NCBI GenBank assembly: GCA_015179045.1
Contig: WHUZ01000038.1
Span: 1 to 64,000, forward strand
Reading direction: 5' to 3'
DNA: 64,000 nt
Origin: Kalaharituber pfeilii
Lineage: Eukaryota; Ascomycota; Pezizomycetes; Pezizales; Pezizaceae
Both the position numbers and the translations under genes were made by a program. The notes beneath the pieces were generated by a model. It ran no database searches. It was given only the letters and a program-made list of their open reading frames with translations, and was not told where the DNA came from. Positions 35,840 to 48,736 of the stretch are shown here, piece by piece (the stretch's first letter is position 1; each line of letters begins with the position of its first letter).

Positions 35840-37001
35840 CTGAGTTCCTGATAGTATCGTGATGGTTGATAGAATGTGTCTGCCTTCAGTAACGCAATAA
35901 AAAGCTAAAGCACGGTGCAGTGTTAATGTTTTATGGTGACTGCCGTGTCGGAGGGCTAGATACAAATGTAAAGCTGGCCACTGAGGAGAGGCACGCGAAA
36001 TAGGTAATAAATGAGGCGTGCAGGGTCAGGTTCTATAATTCAGGAACAAGGGAAATTTCTCGAGCTGGGATGCGGGGAGGAGGGCTGTCGCGATATAAGT
36101 ATCTTTAAGTATGTTCGACCCTCCCTACTATCTATAGCCTTGGCCTATTGGAAAAAAACAAATTCGGACACGTTGCGTAGGGGACCTGTAGAGAATAGAA
36201 AGCTGCCGTCTAGAGCAAGCGGATTGTGCGGAGGGACGATTTGTGTCCAAGCCGCCAGAGTGCATAATTCTCTTCTTGAGCTTGCTATTGAGCTTGCTTT
36301 GCCATTACAGCAATATGATTCTTCCACTCTGCGTTGAAACGATTCGCTGAGAGAGCTGACGAATACCCCAATACAATGTGTGTACAGGTTACTCACGCTG
36401 TGACTGGACGAGCCCGTGGAGCGTGGCCCGGGGTGGCAGGCCTGGGGCTCGAGGTGAAAACCACACCAAAGATGATATATCAGGTATGCGCAAGAGGCGC
36501 GGAGGGTACCATATCTGGAAGAAAGGGGCAAAATGGGCTGGGGGCTTGAGACGTCAAGGCAGGCGCCGGACCGATAGGCACATAGCAGTAGTACTACGAG
36601 AGCAGAGGAAGGACAGAATGATCGGAGGCGGGTGGGGAGGGGGGGGGGGGGGGGGGGGGGGGGGGATCTAGTGGGAAGAGCTTGTCGGCGGAAGTCCTGT
36701 TGGTGGGACAGACGCAGCCGAAAGAAGGAAAAGTGTAGGCATGGAGATGGGGGCAAACGGAGGAGAAAAACAGCTTAGACTGCGTCGGGGGGGGCGCACT
36801 CTGAGGGGCAGCGGAGCCCGCGAGGCCAGCTCTGACAGCCCGCCAGATACACAGGCCCAGGGCGAGTGGTATGGTTTGGGATGGGGCTGGGGGGTGAGAT
36901 TTGAGGGGGTCGCCGCGCAAAATCGTCATGGAGGGTATAATATGAGCAGTAATGCTATAGCAGCTGCGGGGGAGATGGAGTTATACGCACCGCCAGACTA
37001 C
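35840..37001. other. Upstream region or long first intron of the minus-strand SANT gene
   Basis: No independent gene is recognised. The region is dominated by G-rich sequence on the plus strand around 36600-36670 and by overlapping frames that exist because of this composition. Confidence 0.4.
36639..36665. repeat. 27-base G tract
   Basis: Uninterrupted G run, C on the coding strand of the adjacent SANT/Myb gene. It generates poly-Gly and poly-Pro frames that are not taken as genes. Confidence 0.85.
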
Positions 37002-37103
37002 TTGCTCCATCAGGACGTTCAGCAAGCTCCAAGAGTGTCGAGAACCGTTAGTGGCCGCCGGGGAGTAGCTGTAGGACTGCTGAGGTAAAAGTAATTTATA
37101 CAT
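37002..37103 (-). other. Candidate first exon of the two-repeat SANT/Myb gene
   Basis: A 34-codon minus-strand frame starts at an ATG (37103) and ends before a GTAGTC donor. It reads SYSYSPAATNGSRHSWSLLN near its middle, which resembles the start of a regulatory protein. Joining it to the CTCAG acceptor before 35839 keeps the frame but requires a 1.16-kb intron containing a 27-G tract, unusually long for this gene set. The link is an inference. Confidence 0.3.
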
Positions 37104-39602
37104 TTAATGCGCAAGGGTGCCTCCCGGCTTGTCCTAAACCAGCTGCTCCCGACTCCTTTTCCATGGGTGCTTGTCGCCCTCCGCGCCCTCGTGCGGCCTC
37201 TAGTAGGGATCCGTCCACACTCGCGGATAATTTAAATGACCTTTTCGACCGTGCTGTCTGAGGAGGCATGACACGAGACGGGAGGCTTTGCTTTTGACAG
37301 CATGTCTATGGCGGCCGCCAGGCAGCATGGCCTCGCCGTGGCGGGCTGCGCGGGCTGGTGGTGTGAGTGGGGCAAGAGCGCTGAGCAGCGCGAGGGAGCG
37401 CGACTGATCCTATGGAACCTTCCAATCGGTAAATTAGGCACGACCGCCAACGTCTGCTCCCGCCATGCGCATCCCTCGAGGTACATGCCCGTGAGGTCAA
37501 ATGACTTCCCGACTGCGCATGCATGGAACCCTGAAGCGAAGGCAAAAGCGCTGGAGCCACAGACGGCTCAAATGGAAGAATAGCACAAGGCAACAAGGAA
37601 AATAGAGTATCGCTGGCGAAAAAACTGTGGCTTATATTTCCCCACGTTATTCTCCTGGATGCGAGACGATCCCAACGGCGCTGCTGCCATCGGCACTGCT
37701 AATCGGGCATGCCAGCACCGACAAGCTTAAAACCTTGCAGGGAAATGGCCCTACGGCTAGACCCCCGGAGATATCCCCCTCGTGGCCCACAATCCAAAGT
37801 TTGCGCGCCCGCAGCGGGAGGGATATCTTCCAAAATGCTCGCGCCTCCCTTTCCTGGCAGAGTCAATGAAGCAAATCTCTCTCCCAATTTTGCTTTTCAA
37901 GCGTTCGGTTGCTGAATTTGATGACGGCAAAGTCGTGGACGGCTCTGGTGGAATCAGACAAGGATGGCTCCCCTGTACAAGGCATCGTTGAATTGAGCAA
38001 TTCGGTAAACGATAGATTTAGAGCTACCTGTGTCATTTCCGAGGATCTTTTGCTCAATGCCACATTGAGAGCCCTGGCCGCCTTTCCTGAGAAGGATACC
38101 CCAGCTGCCGGTGATGTCCTTTGCGGATTTGACATTTGGCAATGCTGCTGCCGCCTTGCCCAATTGGGGCCCGGCAGCTGTAAGATTCCCCTCCGAAATA
38201 TGGTCCATAGGAGAATATTCCGTCTTTGGTCCCAATCATGGCGTGTTTAATGCCTAAGATGGTCTTTTTTCGGTAATAACAGTTCGCAGGCGGCACATTT
38301 GACTGCACGAGGGCAAGGGTAGGGGTGCTCCCAGGTGATCCATTGCCCAGTGGACAATTCGGGTCGCCTGCTCGTGACTCCGTGGCTGTTAGCTTCCTGT
38401 GTTTTAGGGGACCTAACCTGTTCCTGCTTCCATCGAAGCACAAAACCTATCGCCCGACACCGCTCTGCCGGCGGGGCCAAGGCGCTCTAAGGAATCGGGA
38501 CTTGTGTCGTGGACGCGCCATTTTGTCCTATTTCGGGGAGTACTCTGCACAACGTGATCAGCTTGGCTCAAGAAGGTCTGCAAAAAGGGTCAGGAGCGAG
38601 CTCCCCGATGTTTCTGGAGGCAGCCCGCGAAGGGACACATTCTCATATATACAAGACAAGATACTCAGTTAGAGTGCTTGCACGTTTTGTCGCTGTATCA
38701 ATGTACATTATGGCATGAATACTGCAGGCGCGAGGGGGTCGCATGAAGGAATGAAGCCGGGGAGGAGGCAGGCCACGGGTCTCGCTGGGAGGTCTCAGAG
38801 CAGAGACGGAGCAGGTTTACGTAAGGCAGCAGGCCGAGCGTGCTAAGGTGCCCGAGGGGCGGGACACGGTGATTGCCTGGGCTGGCCAACACTACAATGG
38901 GTTATTGCCATTTCTTTTTCCCTGATGATCATGATTGCATCCGTACTCTGCTTGGTCGCTGACGATGTCTCTGGTGCAAGCATCGAGCCGACCCACCGCC
39001 GCGTGGCAACAGGTGGATCTTGCAGCGCGATACAGCCCCCAGATCGCAATCTACATCATTTCAGCGCAAGTTTTCATCTCATTTCTGCTTTCATTTCGCC
39101 TTTTTTTCTTTTTCTTTTTTTTTTTTTAATTTACAGAGATTACTTTGATGGATCGCGAGGTCTGGAGCGCTGCCCGGCGTAGGACAGTTGCCCAGACTAA
39201 CTGTGGCAGCTCGTTTGATGTTACCGACAGGGCTAACAACGCCTGGCACCCGGGGCCGCACGCAAGCAGCACAATCCAGGGACTGAGGCCAACGCGCATG
39301 GCATCGCTGTCTCGCTTTTAATAGCCGAATATTCACGACCCCAATTCTATGATAGAGCGTCATGCATGGCGCTCGTTGTGCAGGGGCAGTTATCCCCAAG
39401 CCTGATTTCTTGGGAGATGAGGTTGACATGCGATGACATTGTCAAGGATACACAAAATAGAAGCAATTTAGGTTGTCCGATTGATACCTAGTTTGGTATA
39501 CGTAGGATTGACTGGATGAAATTTGCTCATAACAATTGACACCTACAAACCTCTGACTTGATTGGCATGACGCTTACCAAAGAGGGTGAAGCTGTACGCG
39601 TG

Positions 39603-39780
39603 ACAAGGAAAAAAATTCTCGGCACAAAGGAGCGGAACGAGGGCTACGGCTGAAGGCCGAAAATAATAGTCTGGGCACGAGAACACGGCAATCTGAGAAC
39701 GGTGCAGATTCGGGTCGATGCTGGTTGGTCCATGACATGAGTACAACTACACGCAAAGAACCCCATCCATTCTCCTGGAA
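39603..39780 (-). repeat. Dispersed repeat copy A (inverted relative to 41880-42060)
   Basis: Read on the minus strand, this shares with 41880-42060 the core ATTATTTTCGGCCTTC and, in the same frame, the peptide CPDYYFRPS. Similarity on both sides is patchy, indicating old divergence. It may be a fragment of a transposon; which class cannot be told. Confidence 0.45.
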
Positions 39781-40598
39781 CAGCACAAAAACTTTATGGA
39801 AGTCAATTGCGCTTTATAGTAGTTGAAGTGACCATGTCAGCCGACTTCATGTAGCTCTCAGACAATCCAATTCAAACTCGAAGGGAGACACCTATGTGAA
39901 CAGCCACACTAGAGTTCAGCCTCTGAGATAGCGAGAAATGTGCCAAAGGAAGATTTATCTGTTTGGTAATTTGGTGGTGATTTGGGCCAGGTTACTAGCA
40001 ACAACTGCTGTGACGAGGGCACAGCACAGATATTACTGTAGCCGACTGCAACGTTAGTCTTCACTTAGTCAGGTCACTGATAATGTTCAGTGCTGTGTGC
40101 TATGGGGTTATAGAGCTTCCTGTCCACTCCAATTGCAATTAATCTAGCAAGTCAAGGGTTTTATGCACCTTTAACAGTCTTAACATCATTTATAACATCT
40201 TCCTAGTCCGTGACCAGCATCTTCCGTTTTCTCCTAATAATTCAAGACATGATGCTTGCTGTCATGGATCCATCTAAAGGTATATATTAACTTTAGCTAC
40301 ATATTTAGTAAAAACGCAATCGCAACTGCCTCATTCTGTTACTTTGCTCTACCGGAAGATTACCGCCCATCAAGTGGCAGTTTACCTAAAAACTATATCT
40401 AACACTTAGCTAAAACTTTGCATTGCGCTCCAATGTCATGAGGCTACTCCGATACAACTGATACATATGATTCCCAAAGTCTAGTTGAGAGCCGCATTGT
40501 CACAACAGCTTGATACCTTGGTCGCTTCGCAGCAAGGATTAGGCCCAGTTTGGTTGCAGTAGGTCGTATCAGATAGTTTAGACCCAGCATCAGTAAGA

Positions 40599-40893
40599 AT
40601 GGCCAAGGCAGTATACGACGTAAGAGGTGCAATTGGAACTGGGGAAGTGTTTGTTTGCTACAATTTGACTACGTACCCACAGATATGCAGTGCAAAAAAA
40701 AAAAATTGGATCCTGTGACCACCAATGTCAAACTTGTCAATTGCAGCTATTGCATTCCGGGCCTCAAGCTACTACTGCTACCACTATCACTGTCTATGCC
40801 TTCTGCTATAGCACTCAATCAGCCTACCCAAAATGCCAGAACTATGAGCAAAGTGGACCCTCCAATGGATGCTGTGAGTTTGCTGAGAAATAG
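40599..40893 (+). other. Small cysteine-rich open frame, interrupted by a 12-A run
   Basis: From an ATG at 40599 the frame reads GEVFVCYNLTTYPQICS and then meets a 12-A run (40694-40705). In a shifted register it continues CDHQCQTCQLQ, VYAFCYSTQSAYPKCQNYEQ and SGPSNGCC. A perfect GTGAGT donor with a GCATAG acceptor 60 bp later would end this register just after NGC. Cysteine spacing resembles small secreted proteins, but no signal peptide is seen and the frame break is unresolved. Function unknown. Confidence 0.22.
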
Positions 40894-41879
40894 ACTTTCA
40901 TGCATTTCCTTGCAATCTGATGTCTGCATAGGAGTTCTATTGTAAAATAACAGCATGTACTCTGTTATTTCTATTCCCATAGGTCCAGAGTGAGGATATC
41001 ATGAGGGTTTGCGATGTCGATGTCATGATGCAATGCAATAGTGTGATGCAGTTTGCTATAGCAAGCAAAATGATACATGGTTATTTTCACCTCTGTTGGA
41101 CAGTTCCAATTTTTGCGGGCGGAAACCCACAGTTTAGTATTGCGCGAAACGACCCTAGCGAAACGTAGAAATCGTTTGGTTGCCATAGTTTCCACTTGAA
41201 TCTCGGCTACAGTATGTGGTCAACCATACAAGGCCTTACTAGTCTCATGCAGGGTTTACTATCCGAGTGCATGGGTGTTGCAGTGTTGCAGCGCTGGTAT
41301 CATGTTATTGCATAACGTGGTCTGGTTACACTGCATGGATGAGAGATGGGTTGCCAAGAAGCGAAGGCAGGGGTATTATGATGAGCTTGGAAGACGAAAT
41401 CCTGTCTAACGTCTCAAGCAACCTCTTTCTCAACCATACACTATAGTATTCTGCACCACAAGACCTCTACGTGCGGAGCTTCTAGCTTATCAAGTTGAAG
41501 ACCGCGAAGCAATCCCATCCACTGCAGCCCTTGGCGTGCAAGGAAACACCACTGCTAGGCAAGTGCAACGAGCTGTGCAAACCCAGAGTCATGATAGCAA
41601 GAAACCAAGTTCCTCAGTTTCACCAAGTATCCAGCACTCAGCCGTTACGCAAATATGCGATTCACTATGGATGCTCCGGTCGGCAAGGCTGACCTATTAC
41701 GTTCATGGCGAAACGTTAATCGTCAAATTGATGCCGAGTCCATCCTACAACATTATCTACTCCATCTAGCATTGCCCGAAAAATCGACTTAAACATGTAG
41801 TCTCGTCTCCAAGCGTTTTGCTGTGTCCAACATGATATGGAATTCAACGTACCTGAGTTGGTTCCACTAGCCAACAAAC

Positions 41880-42060
41880 TTCTCCGTGGAGGGGAGGGGT
41901 TTCTTTACTCATCTCGTGAGGTGGATAGGGGGCAGTTGGCCGAATTTTGTATTAGACCGGACTGTCCATGTTTCTTGTTTTGGTGCCCCGATTATTATTT
42001 TCGGCCTTCGCCTTGGCTCGGATGTCTCTACTATTATTTCTTGGCAACACACCACTGGGT
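41880..42060 (+). repeat. Dispersed repeat copy B
   Basis: Plus-strand partner of the copy at 39603-39780. It lies within a 96-codon plus-strand frame (41837-42127) that contains FWCPDYYFRPS. No family recognised. Confidence 0.45.
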
Positions 42061-43904
42061 ACCAGATCACGTGTTTCAAAAGAAGGCCGCTGCTGGTTTT
42101 CCAATACCAGCGGAGCGGTCAACATAGTGTTGCTCATTGCAATCAATGAGCAATAACAGGAGATTACCTTAGAGACGTGGGAACTGAGATTGGGTTCCGC
42201 CATCAGCCTAGAGACTCGCGCACTATTGACCAAGCCCTCAAGCACAACCGCTCCCAACAAACTACAGCAGATAGCGCCGAATGCTGTTACTAGGGCACCT
42301 TTGATCATAGATTTTCACATATATTTTTACGAGCTCCACAACAGCCGGAACAAGATTTCACAATCTCCACTCAAGAATTCTGGTTGGGCCTCAGCCATCT
42401 GGCTTGCAGCTGCATAAACCCTCTGCCAAATGGGTGTGGAGAAACCTTTTGTAGGTGGTGCGGGGTGAGATCCTGTGTGGTATTGCACACTAGTGTCTTA
42501 TTCGTTTGCGGAGTTTTATGGTGTCTACAGCTGGTACAAGTATCATATGCCGTCATATACAAGCATTAGTCCCAAAACACGCGAGCAAACTAGTATTTTC
42601 CTCAGGTATCCTGACCTACACCAAGAAGTGATAGAAGAGTGACTACCAGTCTCATAGTGATTTCCTACTTAAGCACTTGGAACGACTTAGGCAAGAGGTT
42701 AGAACCTGATGTGCCCTGGAGACCAGGTTTGGCCTCGGCGTGCAATGTCAAAGGAGTGTTTAACCCAACCTAGTTCCTGTTCTACACATCTTAGTTTACC
42801 GCTTGCGGCAGTTGCATGGGCGGGGACTATGTAGGCATGGGGGCAGATTCATCCAGTATGAGGTACGTTAAACTCACATTTTAAAGTAGTTAATCAAGTA
42901 CGTAAGTGCATTCGCGCTGTGGCACCAATACAAGTGTACTACGGACTTCAATATGAATCTGGCATTTCCACTGCAGAAGCTTCAAGGTTTATCTTATTAC
43001 TAGGTATAGTTCCGGCATGTTGTACTCGGTAGCCTCGCTTTACGCGTAAATGCAGTCTTGAAACCACATTCTAGATCTTACAGATACAAAATTATCGTTG
43101 CACACAACCTTAACACGTGGTGTAACCCCAGCATTTGAAAATCGTTGTATCACCTCCAGTACGCACTTCTTCTATACTTCCAATACCCTTGGCCGGACTA
43201 CTTTACTTAACCTCCATACTATAATGCAGTACTTTACTATCAGTGTAACATATTATAGCTAGGATACAAATAACTGCTTCAAGTGTTTTCTGAACAAAAG
43301 CTGTTAAGCTGAGTATATGCGCGTTGGGAGGAACTTTTAACTACATTATACGGGGGTAGTATGCGACTAGATTTCATCATACTATATGAATAAGAATAAG
43401 AATACTATGATTCAGTTGCATCCATGAGATCAAGTTGCGTCCAATCTGTGAAATGTAAACTAAATTCAAGAAATCAATTGATCAGAGCGCCTGGAAGTGA
43501 CCTTTTTTCTCTATCCCACGATGTTGAAAACAATTGAATCGGATGATAAGCCATACATGAGATCGTCGGGATATATAAGGCCCTTTAAGGTATACAGACA
43601 ACACTGAGCCTGGGAAGTAGATCAGTAAATGGATATTGCAAGCCGCTGAGACAAAGATAAGATAGCATATATATTTAAGTATGTAGTTACCAGGCTATAA
43701 GTATTACTTTATATACGCTTTCAAGTTTGTTTAGTACGTAAATTAATGGGTCATTCTCGAACTCTGTGACTACATTAGCCTCAAATCGTGACTACCTCAC
43801 CACAAGTTACAAGAAGTATTTGAAGGTTTTGGCAGCACTGTCCTCTCGCTGTTTCTGAGTCTTGGCATAGCGTGACTGTTTGAGACTGGAGTGACCTTTT
43901 TATC

Positions 43905-44366
43905 CTAGGTGTTGCGACTCTTCTCGAGTTGGGGCTGGTAGAACCACTGCTCCCCTCCCCAGCTCATTGAACCAACGTTTCCTGGAGTAACGTGACAGGA
44001 AGCTGGCATCGATCGGTGCCCAGACCTCAAATTCCGCCGGACTCCCCCGCCTCCTGCCCGCTCCTCTGCCTCGATCTCAATGTTAGCAAAAGAGATAGAA
44101 ATTTCCTGGTGTTCCAAACGCCCTACAAAATCAGCCATTAAGCGAATTCTCCTCATTCCATCCTGTCACTTCCTCAATTCGTGGTTATGAGACTCCCTCA
44201 ATTCCATATTTTCTCCCAACATCAATCTATTGAGCCTACCTCTGGCTCTCATTCCAGTTTCTTGCAGTTCTCGTTGGCTTCTCATGATGTGATCCTTCAC
44301 AGCGTCCATAGACAGTACCTTTTGTGAACCCGACGGCGATGGAGCGCCGTACACCCCAATGGACAC
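43905..44366 (-). pseudogene. Possible relic of a Ty3/gypsy integrase C-terminal region
   Basis: The minus-strand frame 44166-44366 reads IGVYGAPSPSGSQKV followed by AVKDHIMRSQRELQE and a run of Arg/Leu/Met-rich helix. This layout resembles the VYGRPPP...AVDELL...LKENL..AQ.RMK segment at the end of gypsy integrases. A further frame follows at 43905-44156. Sequence further upstream on the minus strand (to about 45700) is broken in all frames. No LTRs were identified. The match is by eye and weak. Confidence 0.28.
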
Positions 44367-47300
44367 CTGCCGACATATCAGGCTTTGACCACCTTCTCAA
44401 TCCGGCCCTCATGTCGTGAAATACTTACTTGGCGGTTATGAAAATCCGTATGGATACATCTGTAAGGTTTCCCCTGGCCCTGTGTTCGACATTTAAAATA
44501 GCACCAGCTGCTCCTACACTCTGTTCACACGTTTTTTACTTGACCTTAGGCATCTTTCATCCCCAAGTCCATCCGAGTCCAAAGAGAGCATAATCAGGAT
44601 GGTAATCTCCGGTAGTCCAGCCAAGTGTACGCCACACGTTACCGACCTGATAGTTTCATACTTTCAGCATTTAGTCTTCCCTGATAGTTTTGAACCTAGC
44701 AGAGAATCAAGCAGTGAGTTGAGGACCTTCATAGGTTAGGATCGTTAGGATTTGAATCCCAGTTCGAATTAAAAATCATTGATTCTTGTTCAAGGGGATC
44801 CAGGTTTCTATTAGAATGCCGTGGAGTTGTTAGTCCTGGCAAATCCGTGACATATAGCTTCTTTAAACACACAAGCTACTTTTCATCATTCTCAGAAGTT
44901 CCCTGGGAAGTACTTACCTCGTGAAGCAGCAACCTTCACTTCAGGGTAGCAAGCTTTCTAAAGATATTCTCTGGGTCAATGTGTCTCATGCAGTTTTCTC
45001 ACCCAACATTATTCCTATGACATGAAGCTCTGCTTTTTCCACTCTTCGCCCAACTTGACGGCATTAAATACCCTTGACAAACTCCTCTTTGATTTTAGGA
45101 TAAAGTGAAATACCACTAGGGATAAATGATTCCCACATCAATAGCTGCATCAATGCTCTCTCTACAGATGTACACCGGTCATCTTCTTGGATGTTCCTGA
45201 CTCTACACAATTATGTTAAAAAGAACACAGTGTTCTCGCCACCGAAAACGTGGCTGCTACGCAGCAGGATTGATCTCATCTCTGGTGATCCAAAATGCTG
45301 TATCTTTGGCTATTTTGTTGTTGCGCAGACAGTGGAGTAGAGGGGATCCCTGGCATAGTCACCGACCCACTTAGATTTGCATTGCAAATTCGGTGTTAAA
45401 AGCATTTGCCTGTGGTTGATTTCAATGTCATGATGACAAGATGTCATTGTGTTGGGGGTTGATTTATCGGAGTTTATAGGGACTATCAGTAAACTCGGGT
45501 TGTTCTGACATCGACCGATATATCAAACTTCAAAATCTTCTTAGGATGCTCTGTACTCTCACAAGCAGACAATTTCGAACGCAGAATAGCATAGAGCTGG
45601 ATGGATGGCTGATACATCTAGGCTTGACTGAAAAAAGGCCTTTTCTGCGTTGCAACTGATATCAACAGAATCATGGTTCAAGTCGAAAAGAATGCGTCAG
45701 ATAGCGTATTCAGCCTTTGCACACAGCCTTTCAACTTAGAACTTTGCTTCACACCGCAAGTGCAACATTGGCATTAAGCTTCAGCTCATGAGCACAAGGG
45801 AAGTCCCTGTTCTGCCCGTCAAGCCGTGCTATGGCCACCTTTGGCATTTAGATCTGACCCTATAAAGGCGGAGGCTGTGATGGTTTTTGTCTTCCGTCCG
45901 GCTTGTCATTATCACGGCCGCGGAAAGAATGTCTATGTTTGGGTGGTTCCTTAAATGGAATAGAGCTTTGGTGGGAGACGTGTTATCGGCTGGCTGGTGG
46001 TTAGCAAGCACAGCAAATTAACGACTGTATGCCCTGGACTCCCATTGCTTGCCATGTTAGGCATAGGGGTTTTTTTGTTCAAACAAAAGGCACGTTATCG
46101 GCAAAACGATGCACCTCCGCACCTATCGGGTTGCCAGTTTCGGGAGTTCCAAACGCTTCAAGCACTACGTGTTCGTAATGGTCCAGCTCCTGGTTACGAG
46201 ACTAGTCCAGCTCTAGTACCGATCAGAGCCCAGATAAACGTTGATTTTTCCGGTGAGACATGCTTATGGGCTATGAGCACGGCCTTCACGGGCCTAGGAA
46301 CAGGCTGTGACTGTACAAAATAAAATAGTCTAGTCTCCAACACAGCTTTATGATGCGCGTGACAGGCATTGTGCCTTGCGTTCTAAACTTGCAAAGGCAC
46401 GATACTGATCGCAGATATCTCATACCCTTTGAAATTGTTTCCCGTTACAACGACTAGGCGTCATTAATTCCTTACTTGCTGGGGATATGGGCGTGCAGGA
46501 CATGCCAGCCTGTGGATTCAGCGTATTTCGTGGCTACACCCTTTTCCTCCTACTTGTTTTATTTTTATTTTTCATTTTTATTTTTCTAAAATCATTTTAG
46601 CAAGAATCAAACATCACCCTAGACTCTTTCGGTGTGGTTAACAAGGCTAGTACGGAGGTTCATCGTGCACGCTATTTCGCCACCAGAAGTACGGAGGAAA
46701 AAAAACAATGTGGGTGTTTACATTCTGCGATTGCCCGTCGCAAATTCCCCTTAGTTCGTTGACTTGGCCCGCACATTTATGGTTTTTCTTTCAACATCAA
46801 GATTATTGACGTCTTATTTTCGTTCAGCACGGCTCTAATTTGTTCTAACTGGGTTTGAGCGATCTTTGTCTACTGTCTATGCAGTGGCCGATATACTTGT
46901 TTGGTATTATCAAACTCATATCAGTCGCCGTACGGCGTTGCTCAAAATCTTTTAGCTTTTTGTGACCTAGAGAACAAGATGCTGCAATGTCTCACAAAGG
47001 CAAACGAACTGCAGAAAGATGCCGAGCAGAGAAATACCAATTATGATAGGGAAACAACATGCGGCATATCGTTGGGTAACCTTTTCAAGCTTTCCTTCCA
47101 GGCCAGATTAACCTGTTCAAGGGTTTGTTGCGATCTCGCAAACCCTGATCCTTGCAACTCATCCGCAAATGTACAGCACATATTTTACATACTTTTACCC
47201 AACCAGGTCGTCACATATGTTTCTGCTTGATTGTTTGGCGATGCTCACCGTAAAAGGAAAAAAAAAAAAAAAAAAAATGAAAAAGAAAAAGGTATTGAAA

Positions 47301-48714
47301 AACAAAAACTTCTGAGTTGTCGACTTTCATGAAGTTTTGGATATATTGAAACGTTTGGGACAGGCATCTTGGTGTTCTCGTGCCGGCATCTTGGCTGGAA
47401 CCAAGATTCTGGGGCAAGTAAGAACGTCCTTTTGTCTCGATCCGAAATCGAGATCAAAACATTGGTGTGGTGATCACTATGTTTCATCACTGTTCTGTGC
47501 AAGGAATTGTCACGTTATGGCGGAGCTGATGCATATTGAGAAAACCTTTCCGAATAGGTTTCCAGGGCTCCCTATTTGTGTCTTCTCTATGTGCAAGCCC
47601 CACTAAGCACAGTGACGGCAAATGTGCACAGTGATGAAACAACTCAGGTTGCAGTGAGATGTCACGAGCCTAGCGCATTTATCCATGCTGTAGGTTTCCT
47701 GGATTTGTTTGTTTGGGCTAAGTGCTGAAAAACAAGTGGATGCAACTAGGGTGTAAGCTTGAAAGGGCTAACGTCGCAAAAAAAATCCCAGCAGAAATGG
47801 ATCGAGTACCTTGGGCAGATGTACCGAAATCTCCTCTCGCCTATAGGCGAGACGAATGGAGTCCTTGCAAGGGGGCCGTTCTGGAAGAGTAGCAGTTTCT
47901 TCGGGTTTTCACACCCCATGTAATTTACATGCTTTATTATGCAGTGCTTTTTCTGTGGTGGAGATTGTACAGCATGCATGAAAGTATGCGCTGTCGACGC
48001 TGTGGGACCCGAAAAGGTTTAACAGCAAATGTTTTAATCCTGGAAACGCCAGCCTCGGATCACACATCCCAAAACAATGCCCATGGCTCATGAGTTCATC
48101 TCGACATTCGCTGGTCTACTCCGTCCACGTTTGACGGGCTCGAGCTATAGGGGCTTGGCTATTTACTTTTGCAATATGCATACACCGACGATGTCTCCCA
48201 TAAATTTGTTTAATGCTGGTAGCCATTTCCTGATTTTGAACGAACAATTATCACCAGATGACTGTGTCTTGTCCACCATGATACGCAAGGGAGAAAATAA
48301 GCAAGGAGAGTAAAAGCTCTTGACGTTATCTAGGAAGTAGCCGAGCTCTTTGACAGGCGAAGAGGACACCATCTGCGGTGCACCCTATTACATGATGTTT
48401 TGTTTTTGTTGAAGTTTGGATTTCTTCCGGCCCTGGCCCCCACCGTAACGCCATTCGCGGCCATTGGCGGCCATCGGCACCGCCAATGCCACTCACTCAT
48501 CGTGCCATGTGTGTACTCTACATAAAAATAAAAATGCTTCACAATTATAGGCGGCGCAAAATAGGCAATCGGAGTTTTGCTTGCATTGGATGTGGGGCTG
48601 GGTAGCGCAAAAGGTCTATCAGTGCCAGCGAGCCCGCAGTGGGCATGGTGTACTGGTACCTAAGCAGTATGTCTATACATGTGTACAGTTGCACGAGCTC
48701 GGAGCGGAAATGGC

Positions 48715-48736
48715 GGGGGGGGGGGGGGGGGGGGGG
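48715..48736. repeat. 22-base G tract
   Basis: Uninterrupted G run, followed about 70 bp later by a second, shorter G run near 48806. Confidence 0.85.

Noticed and set aside
35840..35965. Using the longest frame start for the minus-strand SANT protein
   Set aside because: That position is TTG, not ATG, and the added residues look like untranslated or intronic sequence before a CTCAG acceptor.
36145..36756. 203-codon minus-strand frame with a poly-Pro run
   Set aside because: It runs through the 27-G tract, has no domain and overlaps a competing plus-strand Gly frame; composition artefact.
44740..44775. GGATTTGAATCCCAG, B-box-like
   Set aside because: No cloverleaf could be formed with upstream sequence.
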